Origin: Lysinibacillus mangiferihumi
Lineage (GTDB): Bacteria > Bacillota > Bacilli > Bacillales_A > Planococcaceae
Assembly: GCF_003049665.1 (NCBI RefSeq)
Contig: NZ_PYWM01000003.1
Coordinates: 1 to 64,000, forward strand
Length of the DNA: 64,000 nt
Reading direction: 5' to 3'
In this document: positions 9,249 to 17,939 of the stretch, one piece after another
Layout of the letters: every line of letters begins with the position of its first letter
Numbering within the stretch: position 1 is the stretch's first letter
Position numbers and translations under genes: made by a program
The notes under the pieces: model-generated
Databases searched by the model: none
Seen by the model: only the letters and a program-made list of their open reading frames with translations
What the model was told of the DNA's origin: nothing

Positions 9249-9277
9249 GGAGCTGCCTTTGGTAGCTCCGTTCTTTC
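9249..9277 (+). terminator. terminator after spoIVB
   Basis: GGAGCTGCC pairs with GGTAGCTCC around a TTT loop, with one wobble pair, followed by GTTCTTTC. It lies 8 nt after the spoIVB stop. Confidence 0.75.
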
Positions 9278-9403
9278 ATGGAGAAAATAGGATATTTTAG
9301 CTCTTTCCCTAAGTATTTCATGGCTTTTGTGAACACTTTAGCGATACTTAAAAAAAAGTGTAGTTTTATCAGCATTTTTTCACTAAAATAAGTGATAAGT
9401 GTA

Positions 9404-9532
9404 TTCGACAATTTGCTGTTACATATCGTAACTTGTCGAGAAAAAAAGAAAGTATCGGACTACATACTCATTTTTGGAAATTGAAAAGGTTTTTAACCCA
9501 AAAATGTCGAAAATTCCACAGTGTGTCAAAAA
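9404..9532 (+). promoter_or_regulatory. cluster of Spo0A-box-like sites upstream of spo0A
   Basis: Four matches to the 0A box (TTGTCGAAA) precede spo0A: 9404-9411 (minus strand, TTGTCGAA), 9433-9441 (TTGTCGAGA), 9505-9512 (TGTCGAAA) and 9524-9532 (TGTCAAAAA). Their density fits autoregulation of spo0A by phosphorylated Spo0A, as known in B. subtilis. Confidence 0.65.
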
Positions 9533-9538
9533 GACATT

Positions 9539-9564
9539 AGGGGTAACGGTTTTATGCTTTGAAT
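9539..9564 (+). promoter_or_regulatory. candidate sigmaH promoter of spo0A
   Basis: AGGGGTA at 9539 and TTTGAAT at 9558, separated by 12 bp, match the sigmaH pattern RnAGGAWWW with RnnGAAT. The element lies 33 bp before the spo0A start, just downstream of the 0A boxes, as in the sporulation promoter of B. subtilis spo0A. Confidence 0.5.
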
Positions 9565-9596
9565 AGTCAAAGCAAAGTCCAGAAGGAGGAATGGAA

Positions 9597-10388
9597 ATGA
9601 CAAAGGTAAAAGTGGCGATAGCAGATGATAATCGAGAATTATTAAAAACAATGGAGCATTATTTTCAAGGACATCCCGAAATTGAAATAATTGCAACGGC
9701 CTCGAATGGGAAAGTATGTCTTCAAATGCTTGAAGAATACACACCTGATATTTTATTACTGGATATAATTATGCCTCATCTAGATGGATTAGCAGTATTG
9801 GAAGCGATGTATCAAAATGATCGTATGTCTTCGATACAAGTCATTATGCTCACAGCATTTGGTCAAGAAGATGTAATGAAACAGGCAGTGGATTTAGGAG
9901 CATCGTACTTTATGCTAAAACCATTTGAATTCGACCAGCTTGTCCAAAAAATATTACATTGTGCTGGCCAAAAGGCTTCTATACCGAAAAAGGCGAGTGT
10001 ATTACAGCCGACAACTCCTCAAAAATTAAATCAGCATCAGCTTGATAGCACCATTACAGCGATTATTAAAGAAATTGGCGTACCTGCTCATATTAAAGGT
10101 TACTCATATTTACGGGAAGCGATACAAATGGTGTTTGAAGATATCGAGTTATTAGGGTCTGTGACGAAAATTCTTTATCCAGAAATTGCAAAGAAATTCA
10201 ACACAACACCGTCACGTGTAGAACGTGCGATTCGTCATGCCATTGAAGTCGCATGGAATCGTGGCAATTACGAGTCCATTTCGTCGATGTTTGGCTACAC
10301 AGTGCACCACTTAAAGTCGAAGCCGACAAATAGCGAATTCATCGCCATGATTGCAGACAAGATTCGTATAGATATGATGGCGAGTTAA
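9597..10388 (+). CDS. spo0A: Stage 0 sporulation response regulator Spo0A
   Basis: Master regulator of entry into sporulation, activated by phosphorelay. The 263-residue protein has the receiver domain (1-120) with the acid pocket D10-D11, phosphoacceptor D56 in LLLDIIMP, T86 and K108. After a variable linker comes the DNA-binding domain with the recognition helix [16 protein letters not shown]. The ATG at 9597 is preferred because the AAGGAGG site lies about 7 nt before it; the ATG at 9591 touches that site. It sits behind several 0A-like boxes and a sigmaH-like promoter. It is the last gene of the conserved block before the ugp insertion. Confidence 0.98.
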   Translation: MTKVKVAIADDNRELLKTMEHYFQGHPEIEIIATASNGKVCLQMLEEYTPDILLLDIIMPHLDGLAVLEAMYQNDRMSSIQVIMLTAFGQEDVMKQAVDLGASYFMLKPFEFDQLVQKILHCAGQKASIPKKASVLQPTTPQKLNQHQLDSTITAIIKEIGVPAHIKGYSYLREAIQMVFEDIELLGSVTKILYPEIAKKFNTTPSRVERAIRHAIEVAWNRGNYESISSMFGYTVHHLKSKPTNSEFIAMIADKIRIDMMAS

Positions 10389-10478
10389 TTAACAGTTATA
10401 ACAGTTTACAGGACTTATTTAGAGAGATTCTTTAAAAATTTATAAAGTAGCTATAACAGTCATTACATTAAATTATGA

Positions 10479-10531
10479 AACACATTCATTTTTGGGATAT
10501 CCCATTTATGGAGGTGTTTTTTTTTTTTTTT
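10479..10531 (+). terminator. long terminator after spo0A with a 15-T run
   Basis: A 19-bp imperfect stem (AACAC...TGGGA with TCCCA...GTGTT) with a 2-nt tip is followed by 15 consecutive T residues at 10517-10531. It ends spo0A transcription about 90 bp after the stop and isolates the ugp operon. The homopolymer length may vary between strains or sequencing runs. Confidence 0.8.
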
Positions 10532-10617
10532 GCGAGATTTTGGCAAGAAACAAGTAATTAAAACGATACATATGCAAAAAAAGACGTTTTCAGGCAGATT
10601 TTAAAAATATTAATGCT

Positions 10618-10657
10618 TTATAAATAATGTTAATTTTTCGTTATAAATCTGTTAAAA
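10618..10657 (+). promoter_or_regulatory. candidate PhoP box upstream of ugpC
   Basis: TTATAA (10618), TTAATT (10630), TTATAA (10641) and TTAAAA (10652) repeat at 12, 11 and 11 bp. The PhoP box of B. subtilis is a direct repeat of TTWACA at about 11 bp spacing, just upstream of the -35. The C of the consensus is absent and the region is AT-rich, so this is tentative. Phosphate control would suit an ugp operon. Confidence 0.35.
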
Positions 10658-10667
10658 TCCTTATTTT

Positions 10668-10695
10668 TTGAAAAATATATGTTTTAAAATAATAG
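10668..10695 (+). promoter_or_regulatory. sigmaA-type promoter of the ugp operon
   Basis: TTGAAA at 10668 and TAATAG at 10690 with 16 bp between. The start codon is 25 bp downstream and AAGGAGG precedes it. Confidence 0.45.
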
Positions 10696-10719
10696 CGAGA
10701 AAAAATAAGGAGGTTAGAT

Positions 10720-11844
10720 ATGAGCCAAATTGAATTAGTTAAGATTTCAAAGATATACCAAAAAAAGCAAGCTGTATTGAATGAAATCGATTTAACAATT
10801 AACGAAGGTGAGTTCTTTGTCCTTGTTGGACCTTCTGGGTCTGGAAAGAGTACGTTACTTAGAATGATTGCAGGCCTTGAGGAAATTTCTGAAGGTATAT
10901 TGAAAATGAATGGCAAAATAGTAAATCATATTCCACCAAAAGATCGGAATTTATCAATGGTTTTCCAAAATTATGCCTTATATCCGCATCTTTCTGTAGA
11001 ACAAAACATTCTCTTTGGTTTACAGGCAAAAAAATTGAAGAAACAAGAGCGACAAAGAAGATTATATGAAGCTGCGGAAATGATGGGATTAATTGAATTG
11101 TTGGAACGTAAACCAAGAGAGTTATCCGGAGGTCAAAGGCAACGTGTAGCATTAGCGAGAGCGATTGTAAGTCAATCACCACTATGTTTAATGGATGAAC
11201 CACTTTCAAATTTGGATGCAAAGTTGCGTGCGAATATGCGTGTTGAAATTCGTAGATTGCAAAAAAAGTTAGGAATGACAATGATTTATGTTACCCATGA
11301 CCAAGTAGAAGCAATGACAATGGGAGACAGAATAATGGTCTTAAACGATGGGAAAATTCAACAAGTTGGAAAACCAATTACGCTTTATAACGAACCAGCT
11401 AATTTATTTGTTGCTTCTTTTATCGGTTCTCCAAAAATGAATTTGGGAAAAGCGATTCTTTCAGAAGATGGCAAGCAATTAGTAGTTGAAGGTCAACTTC
11501 ATCTTGACATAAGTTCTATATTTGGTGAGGAACTACCGACAAATAGACAGTTAACGATTGGCATTCGAGCTGAGCATCTACTACCAGGAACAATTGAAAA
11601 CATAAACTATCTTTTGGAAGCGGTGAATGTAGAACAATTAGGGAATGAAACATCAATAGCATTTGAGGTTGGTGCCGAGTTATGGACGGCTAGGTGGTCT
11701 GGACAATGGTTCATCAAAGTAGGGCAAAAAGTGCCAGTACAAATATTGCCCGAAAATCTATTATTCTTTGATTCGGAAACGGGCAATTTAATTCACTCAG
11801 TTTCTAAAGGTAGAATGCAAGAGGTTTTAACAACATGCGTATGA
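10720..11844 (+). CDS. ugpC: ABC transporter ATP-binding protein, UgpC/MsmX type
   Basis: Energises import of a carbohydrate or glycerol-3-phosphate through the UgpA-UgpE permeases. The 374-residue protein has Walker A GPSGSGKST near 37, the signature LSGGQRQRVALARA near 132, Walker B LCLMDEPLSNLD near 154 and the H-loop YVTHDQVEAM, followed by a C-terminal TOBE/OB regulatory region (about 240-360) typical of the MalK/UgpC branch. It is the first gene of ugpCAEB and overlaps ugpA by 10 bp. Assignment to ugp rather than another sugar system rests on the binding protein encoded at the end of the operon. Confidence 0.88.
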   Translation: MSQIELVKISKIYQKKQAVLNEIDLTINEGEFFVLVGPSGSGKSTLLRMIAGLEEISEGILKMNGKIVNHIPPKDRNLSMVFQNYALYPHLSVEQNILFGLQAKKLKKQERQRRLYEAAEMMGLIELLERKPRELSGGQRQRVALARAIVSQSPLCLMDEPLSNLDAKLRANMRVEIRRLQKKLGMTMIYVTHDQVEAMTMGDRIMVLNDGKIQQVGKPITLYNEPANLFVASFIGSPKMNLGKAILSEDGKQLVVEGQLHLDISSIFGEELPTNRQLTIGIRAEHLLPGTIENINYLLEAVNVEQLGNETSIAFEVGAELWTARWSGQWFIKVGQKVPVQILPENLLFFDSETGNLIHSVSKGRMQEVLTTCV

Positions 11845-12782
11845 CGAATTCTACTACTAATAATACAAGTAATACCCATCTTCTAGAAATAGAGCAAGTT
11901 AAAAAGAAAATCCGAATGAACAACTTTTATAAAGGGATGTTGTTTTTATTACCTTCTATTATGTTGTTTAGTGTTTTCTTGTTTTATCCTCTGTTTCGGA
12001 CTATCTATTTAAGCTTTTTCTTAACGAAAGCAAGCGGTGATACGACTATATTTGTTGGGCTCGAAAACTATGTGAATATGTTCGCCTCACCTCTTTTTTT
12101 GAAAAGCATGAAATCTACGTTTTTATTTGTCTTCTATACGGTGCCCACTACCATCCTTATTAGTTTGTTCCTTGCTGTAATAGCCAATGAAAAACTAAAA
12201 GGAATTGGCTTTTTTCGAACGATATTTTCCTCCACTATGGGCGTATCCGTTGCCGCGGCTTCTGTATTATGGTTGTATCTGTTTAATCCGACGGTGGGAT
12301 TATTCAACCAAATACTCGATATCTTTGGGTTTGAAGCGATTGGTTGGCTAACAGATCCAAAATGGGCACTTCTTTCTGTCTCTGCTACTACAATTTGGAT
12401 GAACATAGGTTTTACCTTTTTAATTTTATTAAGTGGGTTGCAATCGATTGATTCATCTTTATATGAAAGTGCTGATATCGAAGGGGCAGGTTACTTCTAT
12501 AAATTACGCAGAATAACTATTCCAATGCTGTCGCCCACGTTATTTTTTGTAATTACTGTAACAATTATTAATGCATTTCAATCGTTTGGGCAAATTGATA
12601 TCTTAACACAGGGTGGACCAGTAAATGAAACGAATTTACTTGTTTACTCGATTTATCGAGAGGCTTTTGTAAATTATAGGTTTGGTTCAGCAAGTGCACA
12701 AGCCATTGTATTGTTCGTTTTAATCTTATTCATGACATACTTACAATTTAAGCTAGGTGAAAGGAAGGTTCATTACCAATGA
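11835..12782 (+). CDS. ugpA: ABC transporter permease, UgpA type
   Basis: Membrane permease of the MalF/UgpA family, forming the channel with UgpE. The 315-residue protein has a hydrophilic N-terminus (about 1-34), then six predicted membrane segments. The cytoplasmic EAA loop, ESADIEGAGYFYKLRRITIP, docks to the ATPase. The ATG overlaps ugpC by 10 bp and AAGAGG lies about 10 nt upstream; its stop overlaps the ugpE start by 4 bp (ATGA). An alternative ATG two codons later is possible. Confidence 0.87.
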   Translation: MRMTNSTTNNTSNTHLLEIEQVKKKIRMNNFYKGMLFLLPSIMLFSVFLFYPLFRTIYLSFFLTKASGDTTIFVGLENYVNMFASPLFLKSMKSTFLFVFYTVPTTILISLFLAVIANEKLKGIGFFRTIFSSTMGVSVAAASVLWLYLFNPTVGLFNQILDIFGFEAIGWLTDPKWALLSVSATTIWMNIGFTFLILLSGLQSIDSSLYESADIEGAGYFYKLRRITIPMLSPTLFFVITVTIINAFQSFGQIDILTQGGPVNETNLLVYSIYREAFVNYRFGSASAQAIVLFVLILFMTYLQFKLGERKVHYQ

Positions 12783-13594
12783 CAATGTCTACCAGCAGAA
12801 AAGTCATTTTTTATGTCATTCTCATCCTTTCAGCTTTACTGTTAGCTGGACCTATGATTTTGGCATTCGTGCTGAGCTTGATGACCAATCAAGATATTTT
12901 AACCGGTAACATACCGACTGCACTCACCGTTGACAATTATATTCGAGCATTTGAACGTTCACCTTTACTTAGTTATTTAATAAATAGCTTATTAGTGTCT
13001 ATTGTTATTATGCTTGGACAACTACTGTTATCGAGTTTAGCAGCTTATGCCTTTGTGTTTTTAGAGTTTAAAGGGAGAGATATATTATTCTATATTTTTA
13101 TTGCAACTTTGATGGTTCCATTTGAGGTTTCGGTTATTCCTAATTTTCATTTAATCCGTGATTTAGGTTGGATTGATTCTTATGCAGGGTTGACTATCCC
13201 TTTCTTTGCAACAGCTTTTGGAACCTTCTTACTTAGACAAAACTTTAAACAAATACCTAAGGAATTAAGAGAGGCAAGTCAAATTGCTGGTATAGGTGAT
13301 GTTAAGTATTATCTAACAGTCGTATTACCTGTTGCAAAGTCTAGTTTAGTGACATTCGGGATATATGGTTTTTTATCCACGTGGAACATGTACTTATGGC
13401 CACTTTTAGCCACAACAAATGACAAGGTACGTACTGTACAAATCGGTTTGAAGCAATTACAGACCCAAGAGCAGGTAAATGAATGGGGTGTCATCATGGC
13501 AGGCGCAGTGATTGTCATTATTCCAACATTAATCTTACTGTTCTTTGGACAAAAGAAGCTTCAAAAAGGTCTAACGGAAGGTGCATTGAAGTAA
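12779..13594 (+). CDS. ugpE: ABC transporter permease, UgpE type
   Basis: Second membrane permease of the importer, MalG/UgpE family, 271 residues with six predicted membrane segments. The EAA motif is LREASQIAGIGDVKYYLTVV, followed by a proline as in the family. It overlaps ugpA by 4 bp, so the two are probably translated in a coupled way. Its end is followed by 38 bp and then the binding-protein gene. Confidence 0.87.
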   Translation: MTMSTSRKVIFYVILILSALLLAGPMILAFVLSLMTNQDILTGNIPTALTVDNYIRAFERSPLLSYLINSLLVSIVIMLGQLLLSSLAAYAFVFLEFKGRDILFYIFIATLMVPFEVSVIPNFHLIRDLGWIDSYAGLTIPFFATAFGTFLLRQNFKQIPKELREASQIAGIGDVKYYLTVVLPVAKSSLVTFGIYGFLSTWNMYLWPLLATTNDKVRTVQIGLKQLQTQEQVNEWGVIMAGAVIVIIPTLILLFFGQKKLQKGLTEGALK

Positions 13595-13632
13595 TCGAAA
13601 TTATTTAAATCCCTTAAAAAAGGAGAAATAAG

Positions 13633-14985
13633 ATGAGAAAATTATTTACATTTCTTACACTTGGAATTGTTGTATTGTTGTCAGCGTGTAGTTCAGAAGA
13701 TAATTCTACACAAGGGCAAGAAGGAGACAAGCCAACGTCTACTGAAAATACACAGATGCAAGAGGTAACGTTTTGGCACTCGATGGGTGGAGCTGCCCAA
13801 GAATCGTTAAATAAAATTGTAGGAGATTTTAATAAATCGCAAGATAAAATTCATGTTAACGCGCTCTACCAAGGAACTTATGATGAATCGTTAACAAAGT
13901 TTAATGCAGTTGCTGGTTCAGATAGTGCACCGACAGTCATTCAAACATTTGAAATAGGTACAAAGGCGATGATTAACAGTGGACAAATTCTTCCTATTCA
14001 AGAGCTAATTGATGCAGACGGATATGATATGAGTGGATTAGAAGAAAATATTACAAAGTATTATTCGTTAGATGGGAAGTTCTATTCAATGCCCTTTAAT
14101 TCTTCCACTCCAGTTATGTATTACAATAAAGATGCATTTAAAGCGGCAGGACTAAATCCAGATGCGCCACCAAAAACATTTGAGGAAGTAGCAGAAGCAA
14201 GTAAAGCAATCGTTGAATCTAATCCAAAAATGAAAGGTTTTGCATTACAAGCATACGGTTGGTTATGGGAGCAATTATTAGCCAACCAAGGCGCGTTATT
14301 ATTAAATAATGACAATGGACGAAAAGAGACGCCTACGGAAATCGGTTGGTCGGAAGAAGAGGGCAAATCAATCCTCAACTGGGTGAAGAATATGGTTGAT
14401 GATGGGACATTTGCTAATTATGGTACAAATTATGATAACATGATGGCTGGATTTTTGGCAGGGGATGTATCGATGTTTTTACAATCTTCTGCTAGTTCAG
14501 GGGATATTATTGACAATGCTCCATTTGAAGTAGGTATTGCTTATTTGCCTTATCCAGCAAATAAAGTTCGTCAAGGCGTTGTTATTGGGGGGGCTAGTCT
14601 CTGGATGATTGCTGATAAACCAGAGGCTGAGCAAAAAGCCGCTTGGGAATTTATGAAATATTTACAAACTCCAAAAGTTCAAGCAGAGTGGCATGTAGAA
14701 ACAGGATACTTTGCCATTAATCCATCTGCATATCAAGAACAAATCGTGAAAGATGCTTGGGCTAAAAAACCCCAATTACAAGTTACAGTAGATCAGCTAC
14801 AAGATACAAAAGCTTCATATGCAACACAAGGTGCGTTAATGGATATGCTTCCAGAAGGTCGTAAAATTATAGAAACGGCTCTTGAAACGATTTATAATGG
14901 CGGTGATGTTAATCAAGCACATCGTTCTGCTATTGAGCAATTTAATGCTGCCATCAAACAGGCCAATGCTGCAAGAGGCGAATAA
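13633..14985 (+). CDS. ugpB: ABC transporter substrate-binding lipoprotein, UgpB-like
   Basis: Extracellular binding protein that delivers substrate to UgpAE. Residues 1-18 form a lipoprotein signal with lipobox VLLSAC, so Cys19 is lipidated; an acidic, Ser/Thr-rich linker follows. The mature protein carries stretches typical of E. coli UgpB: VTFWHSMGGAAQESL, TVIQTFEIGT, MPFNSSTPVMYYNKDAF and GGASLWMI. These support glycerol-3-phosphate or glycerophosphodiester binding rather than a sugar. A glycerophosphodiester phosphodiesterase gene lies 3 kb downstream. 450 residues, normal length. Confidence 0.85.
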   Translation: MRKLFTFLTLGIVVLLSACSSEDNSTQGQEGDKPTSTENTQMQEVTFWHSMGGAAQESLNKIVGDFNKSQDKIHVNALYQGTYDESLTKFNAVAGSDSAPTVIQTFEIGTKAMINSGQILPIQELIDADGYDMSGLEENITKYYSLDGKFYSMPFNSSTPVMYYNKDAFKAAGLNPDAPPKTFEEVAEASKAIVESNPKMKGFALQAYGWLWEQLLANQGALLLNNDNGRKETPTEIGWSEEEGKSILNWVKNMVDDGTFANYGTNYDNMMAGFLAGDVSMFLQSSASSGDIIDNAPFEVGIAYLPYPANKVRQGVVIGGASLWMIADKPEAEQKAAWEFMKYLQTPKVQAEWHVETGYFAINPSAYQEQIVKDAWAKKPQLQVTVDQLQDTKASYATQGALMDMLPEGRKIIETALETIYNGGDVNQAHRSAIEQFNAAIKQANAARGE

Positions 14986-15096
14986 TTCATACATCACTAA
15001 TTGTGAACATTGCTTGTAATTCATCCATAGCGCGAGAGCATACGAGATTATTGTTTCTGTTTAGGTTGGTCGTGGCGCTTCACAGTGAAAAACATA

Positions 15097-15145
15097 ACGC
15101 CTTTTTAGACAGTTTACACGTACTGTTTAAAGAGGCGTCTTTTAT
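15097..15145 (+). terminator. terminator of the ugp operon
   Basis: A 17-bp imperfect stem, ACGCCTTTTTAGACAGT with ACTGTTTAAAGAGGCGT, and an 8-nt loop are followed by CTTTTATAT. The stretch from 14986 to 15096 shows nothing else recognisable. Confidence 0.75.
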
Positions 15146-15286
15146 ATGCCGAAAATTTTATACTATTTTCGTCGTTAGATAAAAAATGAAAAGGGATATC
15201 CAATCATCAATAAAAGATGAATGGTATTATTGTTACAAAATGTAATATATACTATATAAAGCTTGAAAAATTGGAGGGGAATAAAC

Positions 15287-15664
15287 ATGGGGTTATTTGA
15301 TGGGATAATGGGCAATGCAAGTGAAGTCAACTTGGATAAATTGCAGGAAGAAATGAAAGAGATATTAATACCGAATGAGACCATTCAAAATGCGTATAAA
15401 ATTATTAGAGATACGTTTATTTTTACGAATAAGCGGTTAATTTTAATCGATAAACAAGGGGTAACGGGTAAGAAAACCGAATATCATTCAATTCCTTACA
15501 AAAATATTTTACATTTTTCAGTGGAAACGGCAGGCACATTTGATTTGGATGCAGAACTGAAAATTTGGATTTCAGGCAGCCAAGTGCCGATACAGAAAAA
15601 TTTTAATAAATCGACTAACATTTATAAAGTGCAAAGTGTTTTAGCAGAATATGTGTTAGGTTAG
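15287..15664 (+). CDS. Small bacterial PH-domain protein (YozO-like)
   Basis: A 125-residue cytoplasmic protein that is almost entirely one bacterial pleckstrin-homology domain: FIFTNKRLILIDKQGVTGKK near 49, IPYKNILHFSVETAGTFDLD near 76, then the C-terminal helix. It begins MGLFDGIMGNASEV like B. subtilis YozO, recalled from memory. Function of the family is unknown; no catalytic residues are expected. The start at 15287 is chosen over 15263 because GGAGGGG lies 8 nt before it. It is a single gene with its own terminator. Confidence 0.8.
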   Translation: MGLFDGIMGNASEVNLDKLQEEMKEILIPNETIQNAYKIIRDTFIFTNKRLILIDKQGVTGKKTEYHSIPYKNILHFSVETAGTFDLDAELKIWISGSQVPIQKNFNKSTNIYKVQSVLAEYVLG

Positions 15665-15675
15665 TATTCAATGGG

Positions 15676-15711
15676 CGGTTAACAGGGTTAAAGCTGTTAA
15701 TCGTTTTTTTG
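15676..15711 (+). terminator. terminator after the PH-domain gene
   Basis: CGGTTAACAG and CTGTTAATCG form a 10-bp stem with one wobble pair around an 8-nt loop, followed by seven T residues. Confidence 0.75.
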
Positions 15712-15745
15712 CCTTTATGGCTATAATAGGGACGGGGGATTATAA

Positions 15746-15946
15746 ATGAAAAGCGTAAATTTTCAACTTGACCATCATAACTCATTAGAAATAACACAAA
15801 TTAATGAGCAGTTATATGAGATGCGACTGAGCGTTAATGGAAGCATAAGTATTTTCTATTTAACGCGTGAACAATTATGCACGGATAGCAGAATTGAAGC
15901 ATTTCAAGATAGATTAAGCAGTGACTTATTTACAGATAATAAATGA
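15746..15946 (+). CDS. Hypothetical small protein
   Basis: A 66-residue protein of unknown function, acidic overall, without signal peptide or membrane segment. It alternates charged and hydrophobic residues in a way that suggests a small alpha/beta fold. ACGGGGGA lies about 9 nt before the ATG, and the gene follows a terminator by 35 bp, both of which support a real gene. No family was recognised. Confidence 0.6.
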   Translation: MKSVNFQLDHHNSLEITQINEQLYEMRLSVNGSISIFYLTREQLCTDSRIEAFQDRLSSDLFTDNK

Positions 15947-16367
15947 CTAAAAGCCCAGAGTCTTTATGTAGGATACTTAAGTAAATTTGCAAATAAATAG
16001 TAAGTTAAAACGGTACTTTATGCAGTAATGTTCTACTTTAAGAAGTTTTTTAGTAGACAAGACCTAATGCAAAAAAATTAAAATGAGGATTTATGTGAAT
16101 ATAGCTATTTCTTTTTCAAAGTGTTCATAAAAATAACCTAAAAATTTACTGGGTTTTTATGCAATAATAACATTTCCACTTTTGCAACGAAGGAAAACAT
16201 GCTTTTTTATAGTATATATCGTCTATTTTTTAGAGGAAAAAGGTTTGTGCTGTGCACAGAGCTTACTGATAAAGTAGGGGTATTTTCTTTATGAGTAGTG
16301 ACAATTGTCTCTAAACAAATGTAAATAGATTGTATATACTTACATATAGAGGGAAGGAGGAGGTAGC
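15947..16367. other. 421-bp gene-free AT-rich interval
   Basis: No supported gene or RNA. A 10-bp perfect palindrome CTGTGCACAG sits at 16250-16259, and an AAGGAGGAGG ribosome binding site for the next gene at about 16354. No clear terminator for the preceding small gene or consensus promoter was found. Confidence 0.5.
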
Positions 16368-17939
16368 GTGATTCTAGTTCGAAATGATAACTTCGAAATA
16401 TCGGAAGAAAACGGGAAGGTATTTATGCTTACATACAGCGCTGGGTTTCCATTAAAAGAATTTGATGGCGTCTTACGTAGTCATCCACGACTAAAGTTAT
16501 CTAATTTTTCTATATTAAAAACTGTACTAGCGACAGAAAGCACAAGTCCTGTTGAGATTGGACGCTGGCTTCCAAATGTGGAAGCTGAAATTGCTCGAGA
16601 TAAAATGTCTGCCTCTATATTTATATATGAAACAGCTGATTATATTCAAAAGAATAAAGAAAAATTAACTGAACAAATTTTGGAAACATTAGCGGACCAA
16701 GGCATTATTTATGGCATTTTAGACTTTGATATTTCAAAGGTTGAACCTGGCAAAGCGTTTTTAATTGCGCAAGGAACGTCACCTGTGGCAGGTACGGATG
16801 CACAAATTACATATTTACCTAAACCTGAAAGAAAACCTGTCATTCGTGAAGATGGGAAAGCCGATTACTACGACATGAATTTTATTTCAGAAATTTCAGA
16901 AGGCTCTTGGCTCGGTGAGAAAATTCCTGCAACGATGGGCAAGCCTGGTCAAAATGTACTCGGTGAAATGATTGCGGCAGCACCTGGTCGTGATTTTCCT
17001 ATTCGATATGACAAAAAATCAGCGTATGAAGTAGAAGAAGATGGTAAAATCGTCATTCGTTCGAAAATAGCGGGTGTGTTAGATGATGTCAAAGGTGCGA
17101 TTGGTGTAAATCGCCATCTACCAATTCATGGAGATGTAGGCGTTGAGACGGGGAATTTAGAGTTTAATGGCTCTTTAAGCATTAAGGGAACCGTTACAAC
17201 TGGCTATACTGTTATTGCAACAGGAGATATTTCCATTGAAGGTGCGGAAGGTGTAAGCGGCGCAAAACTAATTAAATCAATCGAAGGTGATGTATACATT
17301 CGAGGCGGTATTTTTGGTTTAGGTTCAACACTCGTTGAAGCCGGTGGTAATATTTTCGTGAAGCATGTCAATGAAGCTATTTTAGTCGCAGATGATAGTA
17401 TTCATATCGGTTTTTATTCACTTGGATCACAACTTACTGCCCATTCCATTTTTGTCGATGAGCGCAGAGGAAAAATCATTGGTGGGCGTGCTGTTGCAAA
17501 AAATACAATTGTTACAGCCATTTCGGGAAACCGTTTAGAGCGGAGAACGGATTTAATCATTGAAAGTGTCAATAAACAGGAAAGTTATGCAATGATGCAA
17601 GACAAAGCAACACAGCTAAAGCAATTGCAATCCGATATTTCAGAGCGTGAAGCGAAGATTACAAGTTTACTACCGCTGCTTAAGCAAATGTCTACACAGC
17701 AAATTGCTGCCTTTGAAGAAACAAAGCAAAGCTTATCAAAGTTAAAAGCAGAAGCGGTGACGCTAGATCGTGAAATTAAGTTAATGATGGATGAAATGCG
17801 TCATGCTGGAAAAGAAGAAATCATTGTTACAAAGGAAGCCTATCCTGGTACCTATATTCAAATTGGCAAAAAGTCCTCGTTGTTAAATAAAATGACGAAC
17901 GGAAAATTTTTACTGGAGTTTGGTGAGCTGAATGTATAA
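16368..17939 (+). CDS. FapA family protein (formerly DUF342)
   Basis: A 523-residue cytoplasmic protein of the FapA/DUF342 family. An N-terminal mixed domain (about 1-180) precedes a glycine-rich repetitive region (about 225-385: IHGDVGVETGNLEFNGSLSI and similar strands) that should form a right-handed beta-helix. A C-terminal coiled coil (about 400-480, rich in K, E and Q) and a short beta tail follow. Some family members affect flagellar assembly or polymer-forming structures, but the role here is unknown. It starts with GTG behind a strong AAGGAGGAGG. The stop overlaps the next gene by 8 bp, so the two are probably co-translated. Confidence 0.85.
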   Translation: MILVRNDNFEISEENGKVFMLTYSAGFPLKEFDGVLRSHPRLKLSNFSILKTVLATESTSPVEIGRWLPNVEAEIARDKMSASIFIYETADYIQKNKEKLTEQILETLADQGIIYGILDFDISKVEPGKAFLIAQGTSPVAGTDAQITYLPKPERKPVIREDGKADYYDMNFISEISEGSWLGEKIPATMGKPGQNVLGEMIAAAPGRDFPIRYDKKSAYEVEEDGKIVIRSKIAGVLDDVKGAIGVNRHLPIHGDVGVETGNLEFNGSLSIKGTVTTGYTVIATGDISIEGAEGVSGAKLIKSIEGDVYIRGGIFGLGSTLVEAGGNIFVKHVNEAILVADDSIHIGFYSLGSQLTAHSIFVDERRGKIIGGRAVAKNTIVTAISGNRLERRTDLIIESVNKQESYAMMQDKATQLKQLQSDISEREAKITSLLPLLKQMSTQQIAAFEETKQSLSKLKAEAVTLDREIKLMMDEMRHAGKEEIIVTKEAYPGTYIQIGKKSSLLNKMTNGKFLLEFGELNV

